A stretch of 64,000 nt of DNA from Mortierella alpina (lineage: Eukaryota; Mortierellomycota; Mortierellomycetes; Mortierellales; Mortierellaceae): positions 2,728,001 to 2,792,000 of the forward strand of contig JANATF010000002.1 in assembly GCA_029449245.1 (NCBI GenBank), read 5' to 3'. Shown piece by piece: positions 21,684 through 33,165 of this stretch. The notes below the pieces were generated by a model. That model was not told the DNA's origin. It saw only the letters and a program-made list of their open reading frames with translations, and did not search any database. Made by a program: the position numbers and the translations under genes. The first letter of the stretch is position 1. Each line of letters opens with the position of its first letter.

Positions 21684-23202
21684 ATGATGAAGTTAATCGA
21701 CAAGATCAAGAACCACGGCCACGAGCACGAGAACGCGGCAGTGGCAGAAAAGGCGGTCCAGCAGGCAGCTGCCGCAGCCGCTGCAGAGAAGAAGCGAGAG
21801 AAGGAGCGCGGACCAAGGATGCACCCTGAACTGCTGGAACTCTATACTGTTACGGACAAGGTTTTGGGCGTTGGCACGTTTGCAACTGTCAAGGAGATCG
21901 TACTCAAAGAAACAGGTGAGAGAGACTATCAAGGCTGCTGTTGGATGAAATATGTCCCAGTATTTGCCAAAGCAGCTAACTCAATGACGAACAACCCGAT
22001 TTTAGGCAAATCCTATGCTCTCAAGATCATTCTCAAGAAGACGCTACAAGGCAAAGGCGCCATGCTCGACACAGAGATTTCGGTGTTGTCCAAGGTTCGC
22101 CATCCCAACTGCGTCTCGCTTCTAGAGTTGTTTGAGACAGAGGACGCTGTCTACCTTGTGACCGACCTTGCTGAAGGTGGGGAGCTTTTTGAGCAACTCC
22201 TACAGAAGGGCTCATACACCGAGGGGGACGCTGCCAGGCTGGTTTATGAGATTCTCTTGGGTGTTGAGTACCTACACAACCTGGATATTGTCCACCGCGA
22301 CCTGAAGCCCGAGAATCTGCTCTTTGCGGATAAGGGCGAGAACGCCAAGTTAATGATCACGGATTTTGGATTGAGCAAGGTTTTGACGAGCGGTAACGAC
22401 GTGCTCATGACTGCCTGTGGAACACCTGGGTACGTCGCACCTGAAGTTTTGGAGCAGATTGGTCATGGCAAGCCCGTGGACATGTGGAGCGTTGGAGTCA
22501 TTGCTTACACCCTTCTATGCGGATACACGCCTTTCTGGGGAGAGGGTAAGGAACGACCTGGTTTTTTCTTTTTTGGCTCGTCTCCTTTTTTTTTTTACTT
22601 GATCTCCATGTGCTAATAGTTATTTGTATTTGACCCAATGTTCCTTAGACCAACCCTCACTGTTCGAGAGCATTATTTCTGGAGAATATGAATACGAGGA
22701 GGAATATTGGCAGGACATCTCTCAATTGGCCAAATCTTTCATCGACTCGCTCCTTGTCCGTCCTGCTGACCGCAGACCCTCCGCCAGCCAAGCATTAAAC
22801 CACCCTTGGTTCCGTGCCATGTTGGAGTCGGACATGGCGACGCCTCTCTCACCTGCAGATAGTGTCAACTTGCTGCCAGGTGTCCGCAAGAATTTCAATG
22901 CTCGCTCGGCCTTCAAGAAGGCTGTTCGTGCGGTTGGTCTGATCAGGAAGATTCAGGCCGGCTCATCCGGCTCATCCTTTGGATCTGGTGAAGATTTGAG
23001 TCGGGTCAACGAGTCAACAGTTGTGAGAGGCAAGACTGGACGTCCCACTAGTACTCTCAGCTTTCATGATGTTGTTAGTGCAGCAGTGATGACGAAGAAA
23101 GGCCTGAATCTCACAGGAGAGGAGGAAAGCTTGGAGGAGGGGGATGAGGGTGTTGAGCAGGTGAGCACGGTCCTTGAGGATCTTAAGATCAAGAACCCTT
23201 GA
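21684..23202 (+). CDS. Calcium/calmodulin-dependent protein kinase, CaMK I-like
   Basis: Ser/Thr kinase of 441 aa from three exons (21684-21915, 22006-22545, 22649-23202). An Ala/Glu/Lys-rich helix precedes the kinase domain (about residues 56-315), which has the glycine loop GVGTFATV, the lysine in YALKI, HRDLKPEN, DFG and APE. The activation loop TACGTPGYVAPE keeps the Thr that an upstream CaMK kinase phosphorylates in CaMKI. After the domain a basic amphipathic stretch (KNFNARSAFKKAVRAVGLIR) fits the autoinhibitory/calmodulin-binding helix. The start is the ATG pair at 21684/21687. A CaMKII-type association domain is absent, so it should act as a monomer in cytosol or nucleus, activated by the calmodulin encoded at 10.5-11.8 kb. 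Confidence 0.93.
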
Positions 23203-23933
23203 AGGACCTGTAAACTTGTCATCAGGATATTAGGAACGAGGGTCGTAGTTTCTCAGGCACAAGGGGAGAAAAAAGATACCGCTGACTTTTTCAAACATGT
23301 TCCAGACCTTTGCAGACTTGACTTGATCATGAATTCGATCGATGATATTGAGCTTGGAGGCAGTTCGTTCTCACATCACATTGCAGGAGAAGAGGATGAG
23401 GAGGAGCACGTGACCGTTGCTCTGCTGCGTATTTTGGTTTCTGCCGCAACTTTTTCGCAAAATCATCCTTTCCCCACCTCCCAGATTTCTGTTCTTGTTT
23501 TTTTTCTGTAGAAGTTGATTGTTGATCCTCATCCACGCTTGTTGATCTCTGTCTGCTTCCACTGAAGTCACTGCCTGTTGCTCTCTCCACCCCTTCGACC
23601 TTTTAATTAAGTGCTCGATCCCAACGCCTTTTTTCAGTATTTCTTGGCACGGTTACCCTTGACTGCGCACTAGTTTACCGCCAGAAGCATCCACCCCGCT
23701 GTACGACACTTTTTTTTCAGCTCAACTCTCAGCTTGAACTTCGCCCTCTGCCTAAGCGCCTCGTTGCTAAAAGCCTACCTGCAGCTTTCATCGTCGCCAT
23801 TATTGTATATATTCTCCCCGTTACGTCTTGATACTTTTCTCCTTATTGTGCCCGTCTGCCGCAGAACCATTTCTTTGGCCTTGTTCTTTTTACTTTTTTT
23901 GTGCTTCGCCACTTGCTTCTTGCACGCTACATA
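23203..23933. other. Intergenic region, no gene recognised
   Basis: 3' region of the kinase followed by pyrimidine-rich sequence (several T-runs at 23700-23900) that reads as the leader of the small gene starting at 23934. No convincing frame. Confidence 0.5.
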
Positions 23934-24582
23934 ATGGTCTCTTGCCTGACCGCAGCTTCGATGTCCCACTCCGTTGGCGCAAAGTCGATTCAGGAGCCAG
24001 CTAAGCAACTGCAGCATATGCAAGAACTTTCAGATGAGGCCATCAAGGCTCTGCTGAGGTAAATTTTTTTCTCTGCTGTTGTTGGCTTTTGCACGCACGC
24101 AATACCAGCGCTGTGCGTTATTGGTTCGTTTGCCCGTCCGATTAAAAAAAAAGAGCAAAGAGAGAGAGAGAGACAGAGAGAGCGAAAGGGAACTTGTTGT
24201 TGGCGATGACAACAAAGCTGCGTCCCTTCTCCCCCCATCGGCTCCCCCCCTTTTTTTTGGTATTTTCGTCCGCTGCTGCTGCTGCCCTTTTGCCTTTGCC
24301 GCCCGCTACCCTTGCAGCAGGGTTGGTTTCGAAATACCTTTCTTGAGAAGAAAAAGGGTTGCCTGTTGACTGTAAAAACAACGATGCTAATAAGCAAGTG
24401 TTCTCGTATTTACACGATACATCAACGCAATTCTTGCTTGGCCCAACAGCAAGACCCGAAGGCACAAGAAGAACAGATCGGCTGGAAAGCACTCTGGTAC
24501 CTCGCCACTGCTTCGTCAAGTCCTTAGGCGCTCGCTTCTGGGCCAAATTGGCAAACACCAGCTGAAGGCCGAAAAGTGCTGA
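23934..24582 (+). CDS. Hypothetical small basic protein, two exons (tentative)
   Basis: Exon 23934-24058 ends at a donor AG/GTAAAT, and exon 24450-24582 follows an acceptor CCCAACAG. Joined in phase they give 85 aa: a short neutral start, an amphipathic stretch (QELSDEAIKALL) and a highly basic C-terminal half (TRRHKKNRSAGKH, LLRQVLRRSLLGQ). The codon phase closes exactly and the joined product keeps one character, which is why I report it. There is no recognised family, and the 391-nt intron is long for this genome. It could be a ribosomal or nucleolar-type small protein, but that is a guess. Confidence 0.35.
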
Positions 24583-25342
24583 GCCATTGGGGGCTGTGCT
24601 TGACCTTTTGGCTTTGGCCTGCTCTTCCCGGCGTTCTGTAGCCCCTCGGTCGGTCGCCGGCGTATGCAAGCTACCGCCTTCCTAGAAGGCGCGCACAAAA
24701 AACAAAAAAAAAAAAAAAAAGGATGAAAAAAAAATTACCACCCCACCACCAGGTTAACCTTCATAGCAATGACAAACACCAAAAAAAAAACAGAACATAT
24801 ATCTTTCGTCAACAGACAGGTGCTTGTTTGACTTTGGCTTGGCCCCGTCAAGTCGTGTACATTAGTAGTGAAGAATAAAAGTGAAGTGTGAAATCCAGAT
24901 CTGTCCCACCGTTGCACCTCATATGAGGTGATAAGGTGTGGCCCATCTGCCCACGAGGCCAAGAAGGTCACATGGACAGAGCAATAGAAAAAGAGTACTT
25001 TCGCAGACTAGAAAAAGGCTCGGTGGGCCTGACGGGGGGTGAAGGACGACACTCTGCCCAGCACTCTGCCCAGACGCTCTGCCTCTTTCTTCTCGCCCTC
25101 GCTCCCGCTCTCTCCGTCTCCTCTTGTTCCTTGCTGCCCTGCCTTCCTTGCCGTCCTGCATTCGAATCAGCCGCGTTCTGCATTCACAGTCGAGATCGAA
25201 TTCCATCCCTGCGCTCGATACGTCGTAGCACAGCCTGCCTGCTAGCTCTTCTATCGACCCTCCAGACGACTCTGGCGCCTCATCCTTTCCATACTCTTGC
25301 CGCTTGCCACCAGGAGGAGCGCTTCTTGATCGTCCCAAAGCT
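24583..25342. other. Intergenic region before the SNF2 gene
   Basis: 760 nt. A 19-nt A-run at about 24702-24720 and pyrimidine-rich sequence 25075-25260, which looks like the leader of the gene starting at 25343. No other gene seen. Confidence 0.5.
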
Positions 25343-28300
25343 ATGCCAGGAGACACTAGACACAGCCTCCCCGCGGCTGGAAACACACTGACCTCCAACT
25401 CTTCCTCGCCGACCTCTTCGTCCCCTTCGACCTCCTATCAGATCGAGAACAAAAACTTTGCCAAGGGTGGAGAGACCAGGAACGGGCTGGAGGGTCACCA
25501 GTATCAGCAATTTCAGAGCTGCAATGGCCCCGACCTTAGGCAGTATCAACCCAGAAACCAGTATTCATCCTCCTCGGCATCCCTTCTCAAGCACCAGCGT
25601 TCGCTCGAGGTCGTTGCTGCTGAACCGCTCAAGGTTGAGGGAATGAATAGCTGTCAACCAAAGCGCACGAAATTCGACACGCCTGCCCCTCTGGTGCCTG
25701 GGGATATGAAGATCGTTGATCCAGATACTACAGCACCTGGCCCTGCGAACTTGGTTTCCCTTGAATACTCAAACGCGAATGACATGCACGCGCCTCTGAT
25801 TTCGCAGCAGCACGCAGCACAATCAGGTACTGCTCTCGACGACGCGAGTTCCCTCACACAGGCCCTTGGCCAGTTGGAGGCGGCATCACAGCTTCCCACG
25901 ACAACCGAGTTGCAAGGGCCTCGCCCCCTGTGTTTTGGCATGATCCAATCTCTGGTCGTTACGCTCTACCCTCGTCAACTGGCCTATGAGGAAGGCAAGA
26001 CGGATCCTGTCACCATCCGACGCACGACAACGGCCACCAAGGCCAGTCTATCGGTGGAACACGAAGCAGGCCTGGTAGGTGTTTTTTTTCTTTGCTGACT
26101 TGGAAAACACTCGATCACTTGACACAATTGACCCTTGTTGCTCTGACACATACGCTTTTTTGGTCTCTTTTTGTCTCCTGACTCTCTTGTCTCCCTTGAC
26201 TCCCTGTGCTAATGGTCTCAATTCTAGTACGGCTACGTGGTGTCGGAGCTCACGGACACTCTGGTTCCACTGGCAGACGCTGGCATGGTGTGGTGGGAGG
26301 CCCATGTGCCACGCCAGCGAAAGCACAATGTACGATCACTACTGTTCGAAGAAAAAAAGAATGAAAGAAAGAACATGACGCGCCCGTGTAACACTCATCT
26401 TTCTTGTACGTCCGTTAGAATGTCAGCGTACCCGTCAACATCATACTCTATGGTCCCGAAGAACACCAAATGACAGTTGCTAAGGCACTGCATGGCAAGG
26501 TGCGCCTAGAGGACCCAATAGAGTTTGACCATCGAACGCGCTATTCAAATCCGCTGCTACCTGCTCCTGGCGAAAGGCTGTCTCCGTATGATATGTGGCG
26601 GGGAGTGACGACTCCTCCAGCGTCCTATACTGCCGGAACCTCTTCAAGAATGCAAGGTTATTCTGGATACGGCGGCGGGTCGACCGTGAGGTCTGCTGAG
26701 GAAATCAAAAATCAGATCGATGGTGTCTTCAAGGGCCTTCGAAGTTCAACTGATCTTCCTCTAGTCGAGCCCGCGTCGTGTATGTCCACGTCCCTGTACA
26801 AGCATCAAAAACAAGCCCTTTACTTTTTGCTTGAGCGAGAGAAGCAGCAAGACTATGGTGATATCGAGCATAACAGGCTGACATCGCTCTGGCGAGTGCG
26901 TCATCCCCCCCACGGTCATCCAGTCTATCTAAATGTCGTGACAAATCAGGAATCGAGTACCAAGCCTGTTACAATGCGAGGAGGAATTCTGGCAGATGAT
27001 GTAAGGCCGCCATGGGGACGTGCAGCTCGTGCGGATGTTGCTTTTGTATCAGATATGGGGACTAAAGGCCAACATCATCGTTTATGGGTATTGCTGTATA
27101 GATGGGTCTGGGCAAGACCATCACTGTGATCGCGCTCATTGCCGCCACGCTTGATCGAAGCAGGTTCGGGAGCTTCAACTTTAGCCCGATGGATTCAATA
27201 GCCCTTGCAGGATATGGAAATCAAGTCTCGACCTTGCCACAGTCCGAGATGGCACAGTATGTCTCTGCTGCAGCAGTTGCTACTCCTTTGTGGCCAGTCC
27301 AACAGAACCTTCAGGTCATACCTAAACTAAAGTCGCATGCCACACTCATTATCTGTCCGCTCTCAACGGTCCAGAACTGGGAGGAGCAGTTTGACAACCA
27401 CGTGCACAAGGACACGTTGAACGTCTACGTATACCATGGCGGCCAACGCGTCGCCGATCCAGCATTTCTTGGCAAACACGACATCGTTATTACGACCTAC
27501 AACCTTCTAGGAACAGAATATTCAAAGGAGTGCAAGGCGCGGGATGCGTTAACAGGAATGTCAAAGTGTCCGAGCGTGTTGCAGCATGTGGACTGGTTCC
27601 GGGTCGTTTTAGACGAGGCACATATCATTAAGGAGGTCAACACCGTACAGAGCAAGGCAGCCTCTGCGCTCACTGCCGAGCGCCGATGGTGCCTGACTGG
27701 AACACCCGTGCAAAACAAGGTACGAGGGGAATTGCTCCCAGTTTCGGTCATCTAACGGAGGTCAATGGACCGTACTCTAATGAACAAATTGGCATCCCGT
27801 ATTTGTATGTCTAGCTCGATGACCTTTTCGCTTTGGTCAAGTTTCTTCAGATGCGGCCCTTTGATGAAAAGGTCCAGTGGACTCATTACATCTCCAAACC
27901 CATCAAAGCTGCAAACCCTATTGGTATAGCAAGACTGCAGACGCTCATGAAGGCCATTACCCTTCGCCGCACCAAATCACAAATGGTTGATGGACAGCCG
28001 CTAGTGGACTTGCCAACGCGCACAGACCATAAGCGGGTATTGGAGCTCAGCATGAACGAGCGGCAACTGTATCAACGCATGGAGGCCGGGGCCAAGAACA
28101 CTGTCAACAACATTATCAAGGAGAACAAGATCATGAAGAGCTATGCGCACATCCTTCAGGCCATTCTCAAACTACGCCAGATATGCGCCCATTATGCGCT
28201 TGTCAAGAACATGGGTGATGACTTGGAGTCATCCGAAGATTTCAACTTTGCAAAGGCTCTGGAGATATTGTCACTGCTGCAGGATTCTGGAAACGATCAG

Positions 28301-29560
28301 TGCAACCATTGCTTCAACTCTTCAACGCCCACACCTGTTGTCACGCGCTGCGAACACATCTTTTGCCCTGACTGCGTCAAAAAGCTCAATCCGGTGACCT
28401 TCTGGCTTATCCAGAAGGCCAATGCGAACCTGAGTGTCACGCCCGGTCATCAGACGGACTTTACCTGCCCTCAGTGCGCCTCTGTCCTCAGGCCCGTGGA
28501 TCTCATTCATATACAGGATGATTGCGAGGATAGGGCGGCCATGCTGGCCTCTGGTGGCGGTCATGTCCACACCCGAAAGGATGACAATGGCATGCTTATT
28601 CATAGTACAAAGGTCAAGGCGCTGATGGAGGATCTGGTCCAAGCGGTGGAAGAATCTTCAAGGACGGGTGAGCCCACCTCGAAGAGTGTCGTCTTTTCAC
28701 AGTGGACCAGCATGCTGGATTTGATAGAGGTTCGTCTCTCCCTTTTTTTTTTTTTTTTTTGCACGCCATGAGAAAGCACCCTTTTATTTGCTAACCTTTT
28801 CTTTTTGCTCAATTGTGGCGCAGGATGGTTTACGGGAGAACAACATCACCTTCACGCGACTAGACGGCACAATGCAACGAAATGATCGCACTTCGGCTTT
28901 GACGGACTTTAAGGAGAGGCCAGAGGTCAGCGTCATTTTGATCAGCTTGAAAGCTGGAGGCGTCGGTCTCAATCTGACATCTGCACAGCGCGTTTATCTC
29001 ATGGATCCGCACTGGTATGCCGAAATACCACATCACTCGTTTGCGGTAACGATGTTTGGTTTATCTACATTTTACTGATGATGTTTGTATTTCTGCTTTA
29101 CATTCAGGAACCCTGCTGTTGAAAGTCAAGCTGTCGATCGCATCCACAGACTTGGTCAAACCAAGCCTGTGGATGTTGTCCGTTTCATCATCAAGGTAAG
29201 CAACAAGTTCCCTTTCTTCGTCCCTCCTGCCTACTCTTGCAACCATGTGTGGATAGGAACCTGAATCACTGACGGACGATTTGTGTTCATTTGCAGGACT
29301 CAATTGAAGAAAATATCCTCGAGCTGCAAAAGAGAAAAGCCGAGCTATCGGATATGACGTTCTCAGAGAAACTGTCTAAACAAGAAGTTCTCAAACGCCG
29401 TCTCGAGGATCTGAAGTGCTTATTTAGAGGATCCTCGGACCTGATGAAGAAGCCTCGCGAAAGCGCGTCTGAGGTGGTGGGTGATCCCCCCTCTGCATCT
29501 TCGTCGTCGTCATCGTCGTCTTCTTGCTCTTCGTCCTCCACTTTACCTTCCTCTTCCTGA
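25343..29560 (+). CDS. SNF2-family ATPase with RING finger, Rad5/Rad16/HLTF-like
   Basis: Eight exons (25343-26074, 26228-26329, 26419-27000, 27102-27719, 27815-28729, 28824-29014, 29108-29195, 29297-29560) encode 1163 aa. Disordered N-terminus to about residue 185, then a conserved region before the helicase core. Walker A (DD-MGLGKT) is at about residue 472, split by an intron; DEAH is at about 641; a C3HC4-type RING (CNHC, CEHIFC, CPQC) lies at about 840-896 between the two helicase lobes. The C-terminal lobe has [13 protein letters not shown] and the arginine finger motif DRIHRLGQ. This order is that of Rad5, Rad16 and HLTF: DNA translocases that also act as ubiquitin ligases in damage tolerance or excision repair. 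A Ser-rich tail ends the protein. Which of the three it replaces cannot be decided; a clear HIRAN domain is not evident to me. Confidence 0.9.
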
Positions 29561-30252
29561 GTACTCTCTCTTAGTAAAACATAATCCGTCTCGGGAAGTT
29601 TTAGATGTATGAAAAGCAGCAAGTGGCCCTTGTGGGCTGCAGTGGATGGGTGCCCTGAAGGGGTTTGAAGGGCGATTGGCTGCCTCATCAGCACTCGCGT
29701 GATAGACTGACAATCGACAAAGGGCGTAGCTACAATTTAAGCACCCGACGAATGGAAAAATGCGTTCTCTTCTTTTGCTCCCATCCTTTCCGCCTGTCGC
29801 TTCATTCTTTTTCACTGTGTGCATTCTTCATCCGTCGCGGCACATCATCGTCTTGCTAGAAGAGCTCCAGGCAGACTCAAGCAACTGCACACATTGCACC
29901 GCACACACTGGCATTGCAACATCTGTTTCTGCTGCAACTTTCGCGCCATCAAAACCCCCGCACACCTGAAGACCCTCGGTACTGTAATACCTCAAAAAAC
30001 CATAATCAAGGTAAGATTCCCCCTCTCCTTCACTCTCCAAGAACACTCCGTTCCTTCGTCGTCGTGCGCCAGTGCAATTGCAGCGCCCGCCTTCCCACTA
30101 CAGGCAGCCTTACTATGCCAATGACATCCTTCTAAAGGCGCAAGTTGTGAGGAGCAAACATTCTCTTTATATCTGAAAGAGGTGCTAACTGTGCCTTCGT
30201 CATGTATCATGCAATTTTTAGCAAAGTCTTCCGAAGACGCAATTGAGCAGTA
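29561..30252. other. Intergenic region, no gene recognised
   Basis: About 690 nt between the SNF2 gene and the VTT-domain gene, both on the plus strand. Only short low-complexity frames. The right end should contain the promoter of the next gene. Confidence 0.5.
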
Positions 30253-31979
30253 ATGGCCTCCCGCCAGCTGCCAACGCTCCGGGAGCGGCTTCAGCGCACG
30301 AGCATAAGTGAGAGGATCGGCTTGGCGATCGGCATTTTGATTGTGGTCGCCTTCCTGGTCGTTTTCTTTATGTTTGAACGACAGATTTTTGCATGCAAGT
30401 ATCCCAAAGATCTGCGCAAACCGCTTTTTTTTTTCAACAAGCAGCTTTGCTTTTTGGCTAACCAAACTCCACCTGTGTGCTACTGACAATAGTACTGGAG
30501 CCAGCCGTAAACTATATTCGCAAGTCGGACGCCGGGATTGCTATTCTGGCCAGTATCATGTTTGCCACGTGCATCTTTCCACTCTTTGGTAATGATGATG
30601 ATATCGATTTATCTCGTGTGCAAGGTAGTGTAAGAGGAGATCAGTGTTATGGCATTAACACAGGCCCATGCTTGCCTTTGTCAAAGGATACGGAGTCGTT
30701 TCGATGATTTGCGGCTATGTATATGGCATTCCTAAGGGGTAAGTAGGGACACAGGAACATAGCCCCAACTTCTGATGTGATAAAATTTTTTTAACAACCT
30801 GGTTTTCGCCGGCTTTTTAGATTCATCCCCGCGTTCGTTGGCGATGTACTTGGAGCATCAGCGGGATTTTGGTGAGCAATGTGCAGGACACAAGCGTGGA
30901 TTTGAGGGATGGATAGCAGTGAAAAGTAACTAATCCAATTCATCGCCTTTGGAAAAAAAAACAAGGCTGTACCGCCTCGCACTGCACGGGTACATTCGCC
31001 GCAAGTTCAAAGATAATCTTGAATTCCAGGAAATGTCCAACGCTGTCAGCAAGAATGGTTTATTCGTAAGTGTCTGACATCTCGCTCCTGACTACAATAA
31101 TGTCGGTCGGAGAAGGCGACTGATTTTTATTCGCGTGCCATGGCTCGTATCCCTGATGATGGTAGATCCTGTTCTTGATCCGGCTCTCGTCGTTTCCTTT
31201 TGCTGGTAAGAATCAGCTAAAGATGAACTCTTTGTCGTGGGATTGGACTCTTAAATAATCTCGCACTTCCATTTCATTGTTTGTTGCTTGTAGTCCTCAA
31301 TGCATACTTTGGAGCCATGACACAGCTACCCTACTGGAAGTTCATTCTCGCCACAACACTCTCAACGCCACGGCTCTTTCTACCCATTTTCATTGGACAT
31401 AACATCTCGACCCTGTCAGATCCAGAGATCAAAGGCAAGGACAGGATTTTAAAGTGGGCAGGGAATGTGCTGGGAATCGTTATCGCACTGGCTATTGGCT
31501 GGTATATCTATCGCCATACGACACGACGGATTCAAAGGATCAATGCTGGGCTGTCTGCAGAGGAGAATGAAATGGACTGTGCGGACGACGAGCAAGGCTA
31601 TCAGCACCAGCACCCATTAGTGCCTTACCCACAGCAGCACCAGCTGCAACAGATGCCTCCAAACTATCCTCACCAGTACTCCCAGCTCCCGCTCCAATAC
31701 CAGCCAAACCAGCAATTACAACTGCAGGACAGATATCAGGAGCAGCAGCAGCAGCAGCACTATAACCGTAATCATCAATGGGACAGTCCCCGCGACAACA
31801 GCCATCATGAAGACGCTGCGACTGCGGTGGTCATGGCGGAGGAAGGGGGTCATCAAAGTTTTTATAGAACATCGTCTCCAGTGTCGACGCAGAGCAGAAG
31901 TGTCGAGACAATTGCGGTGGCTGTTGAGGAGCTCAAGAGTGATAGGCAACCACGGCCCATGGATCAGAGAGACCTGTAG
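30253..31979 (+). CDS. TVP38/TMEM64-family (VTT/DedA domain) membrane protein
   Basis: Seven exons (30253-30394, 30493-30588, 30687-30738, 30821-30871, 30966-31065, 31166-31205, 31294-31979) give 388 aa. An N-terminal helix (residues about 20-42), a second (ILASIMFATCIFPLFG) and the VTT core follow. The core has the Gly-rich GYVYGIPKGF and GASAGFWLYR segments, a charged linker, then FLIRLSSFPFAVLNAYFGA with the family Arg, and a last helix near 270-290. The cytosolic tail is Gln/Pro-rich with a poly-Gln run at about 31740-31760. Fungal Tvp38 sits in Golgi vesicles; related VMP1 and TMEM41B are lipid scramblases, so a lipid-transport role is plausible inference. The first intron needs a GC donor (T/GCAAGT at 30395), because the only frame-keeping acceptor (30491-30492) requires phase 1. 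Confidence 0.85.
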
Positions 31980-32934
31980 AGTACTCAGAGTGGGTTGTGT
32001 CTACTATAGAAATATATTCTTGTAATATGGAAGATAATGTTCGCTCTCGGCGCAGCTACTGGCAAGTGGTGGTGCTGGTGGTGTTTGGAGGGGGGAGGGG
32101 AGGGGAACTTGCTGTGATACACCAGGATGTCACGACGCGTTAGAAGAAACCACTGTTCGATTTTATAAAGAAAACCGAGCGGGCTGGCCATTACTCCACT
32201 AGATTCCGACGAGACACAATTGCTTCAATAGAAAGTTTTGCAACCATCCCATCCCATCGAGCTGATTGCTCTAAATAATCTGTGGGCAAAAGCACACCTA
32301 GACATCTGGGAAATTTATGGGTCAGGCACCGCAACTAAGAGTGGGAGTGGCCCAGTGTGCTCAGCCGCAAGAGCTAGGATATACACCATCAAGCAAAAAA
32401 TAAAAAAAAAGTCAAAGATCCTCGCCTCTGCCGACAATGAATTTATTGATTGTCATTGACAGGAGCGATGCCTCTAGGGGGGGGGGGAGGGAGTAAGGGG
32501 CTAAGTGGAGGGGAGGGGATGGGGTTCCGCGACGCAGAAAAAAGAAATGCAAAGAGGGACGGAGAGGAACGATACTTCGATTCCACATTCCCATACAGCC
32601 GACATAGCTAACCAGCATTTTGTACAAAAGGAACGCGTGCTACGCAGAAAAGGTTTGCTGGACCTCGACTTTTTCGCCAACTGGGCCACATTTGCGCATC
32701 GTGAAGACCATCACACACACACGCACGCTTCGCAACCTAGCTCCTTTAAAGGGCTACAATTCTTAATCTCGAATACGACTGAGCAACAAGAATATGCTTC
32801 GATGCACCTATTTATGTGAGAAACGATAGCCGGAGAGAGAAGGGTATGGATATACGAAAAAAAATAGTAGATAATACTCACCTCACCACCATCCACTTCC
32901 TTCCTCTTTTTTCCTTCTCTCGCTCTTTCTTCTT

Positions 32935-32965
<31 letters not shown>

Positions 32966-33165
32966 CTTGCTTCTTTCTTGCTCATCATCCCATTTTTTTC
33001 TGAAGTAAAAGGCCTCACACCTTCTCTCTCCCCTATCAAGCCTGATATATTGTACAGTTGAAGTCTTTCAGGTCAACTAGCTTCCCATCCTTTCTCTGGA
33101 GCTTCTTAATACTTCTGTTTTCGCCCCCTTTGCATATACCACTTAAAGAACACATACACCAAAAC
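31980..33165. other. Intergenic region with TC microsatellite
   Basis: 1.2 kb. A G-run near 32478-32487 and a TC repeat at 32934-32962 are embedded in a pyrimidine-rich stretch (32890-33130) upstream of the next start codon, so this is probably its promoter and leader. No gene recognised. Confidence 0.55.
32934..32962. repeat. (TC)n microsatellite
   Basis: About 14 uninterrupted TC dinucleotides inside a longer C/T-rich leader-like stretch about 200 nt before the start codon at 33166. Confidence 0.9.

Noticed and set aside
24141-24186. GA-rich repeat considered as a CRISPR-like or structured array
   Set aside because: Simple purine microsatellite without spacer structure; CRISPR is not expected in nuclear fungal DNA and none is seen anywhere here.
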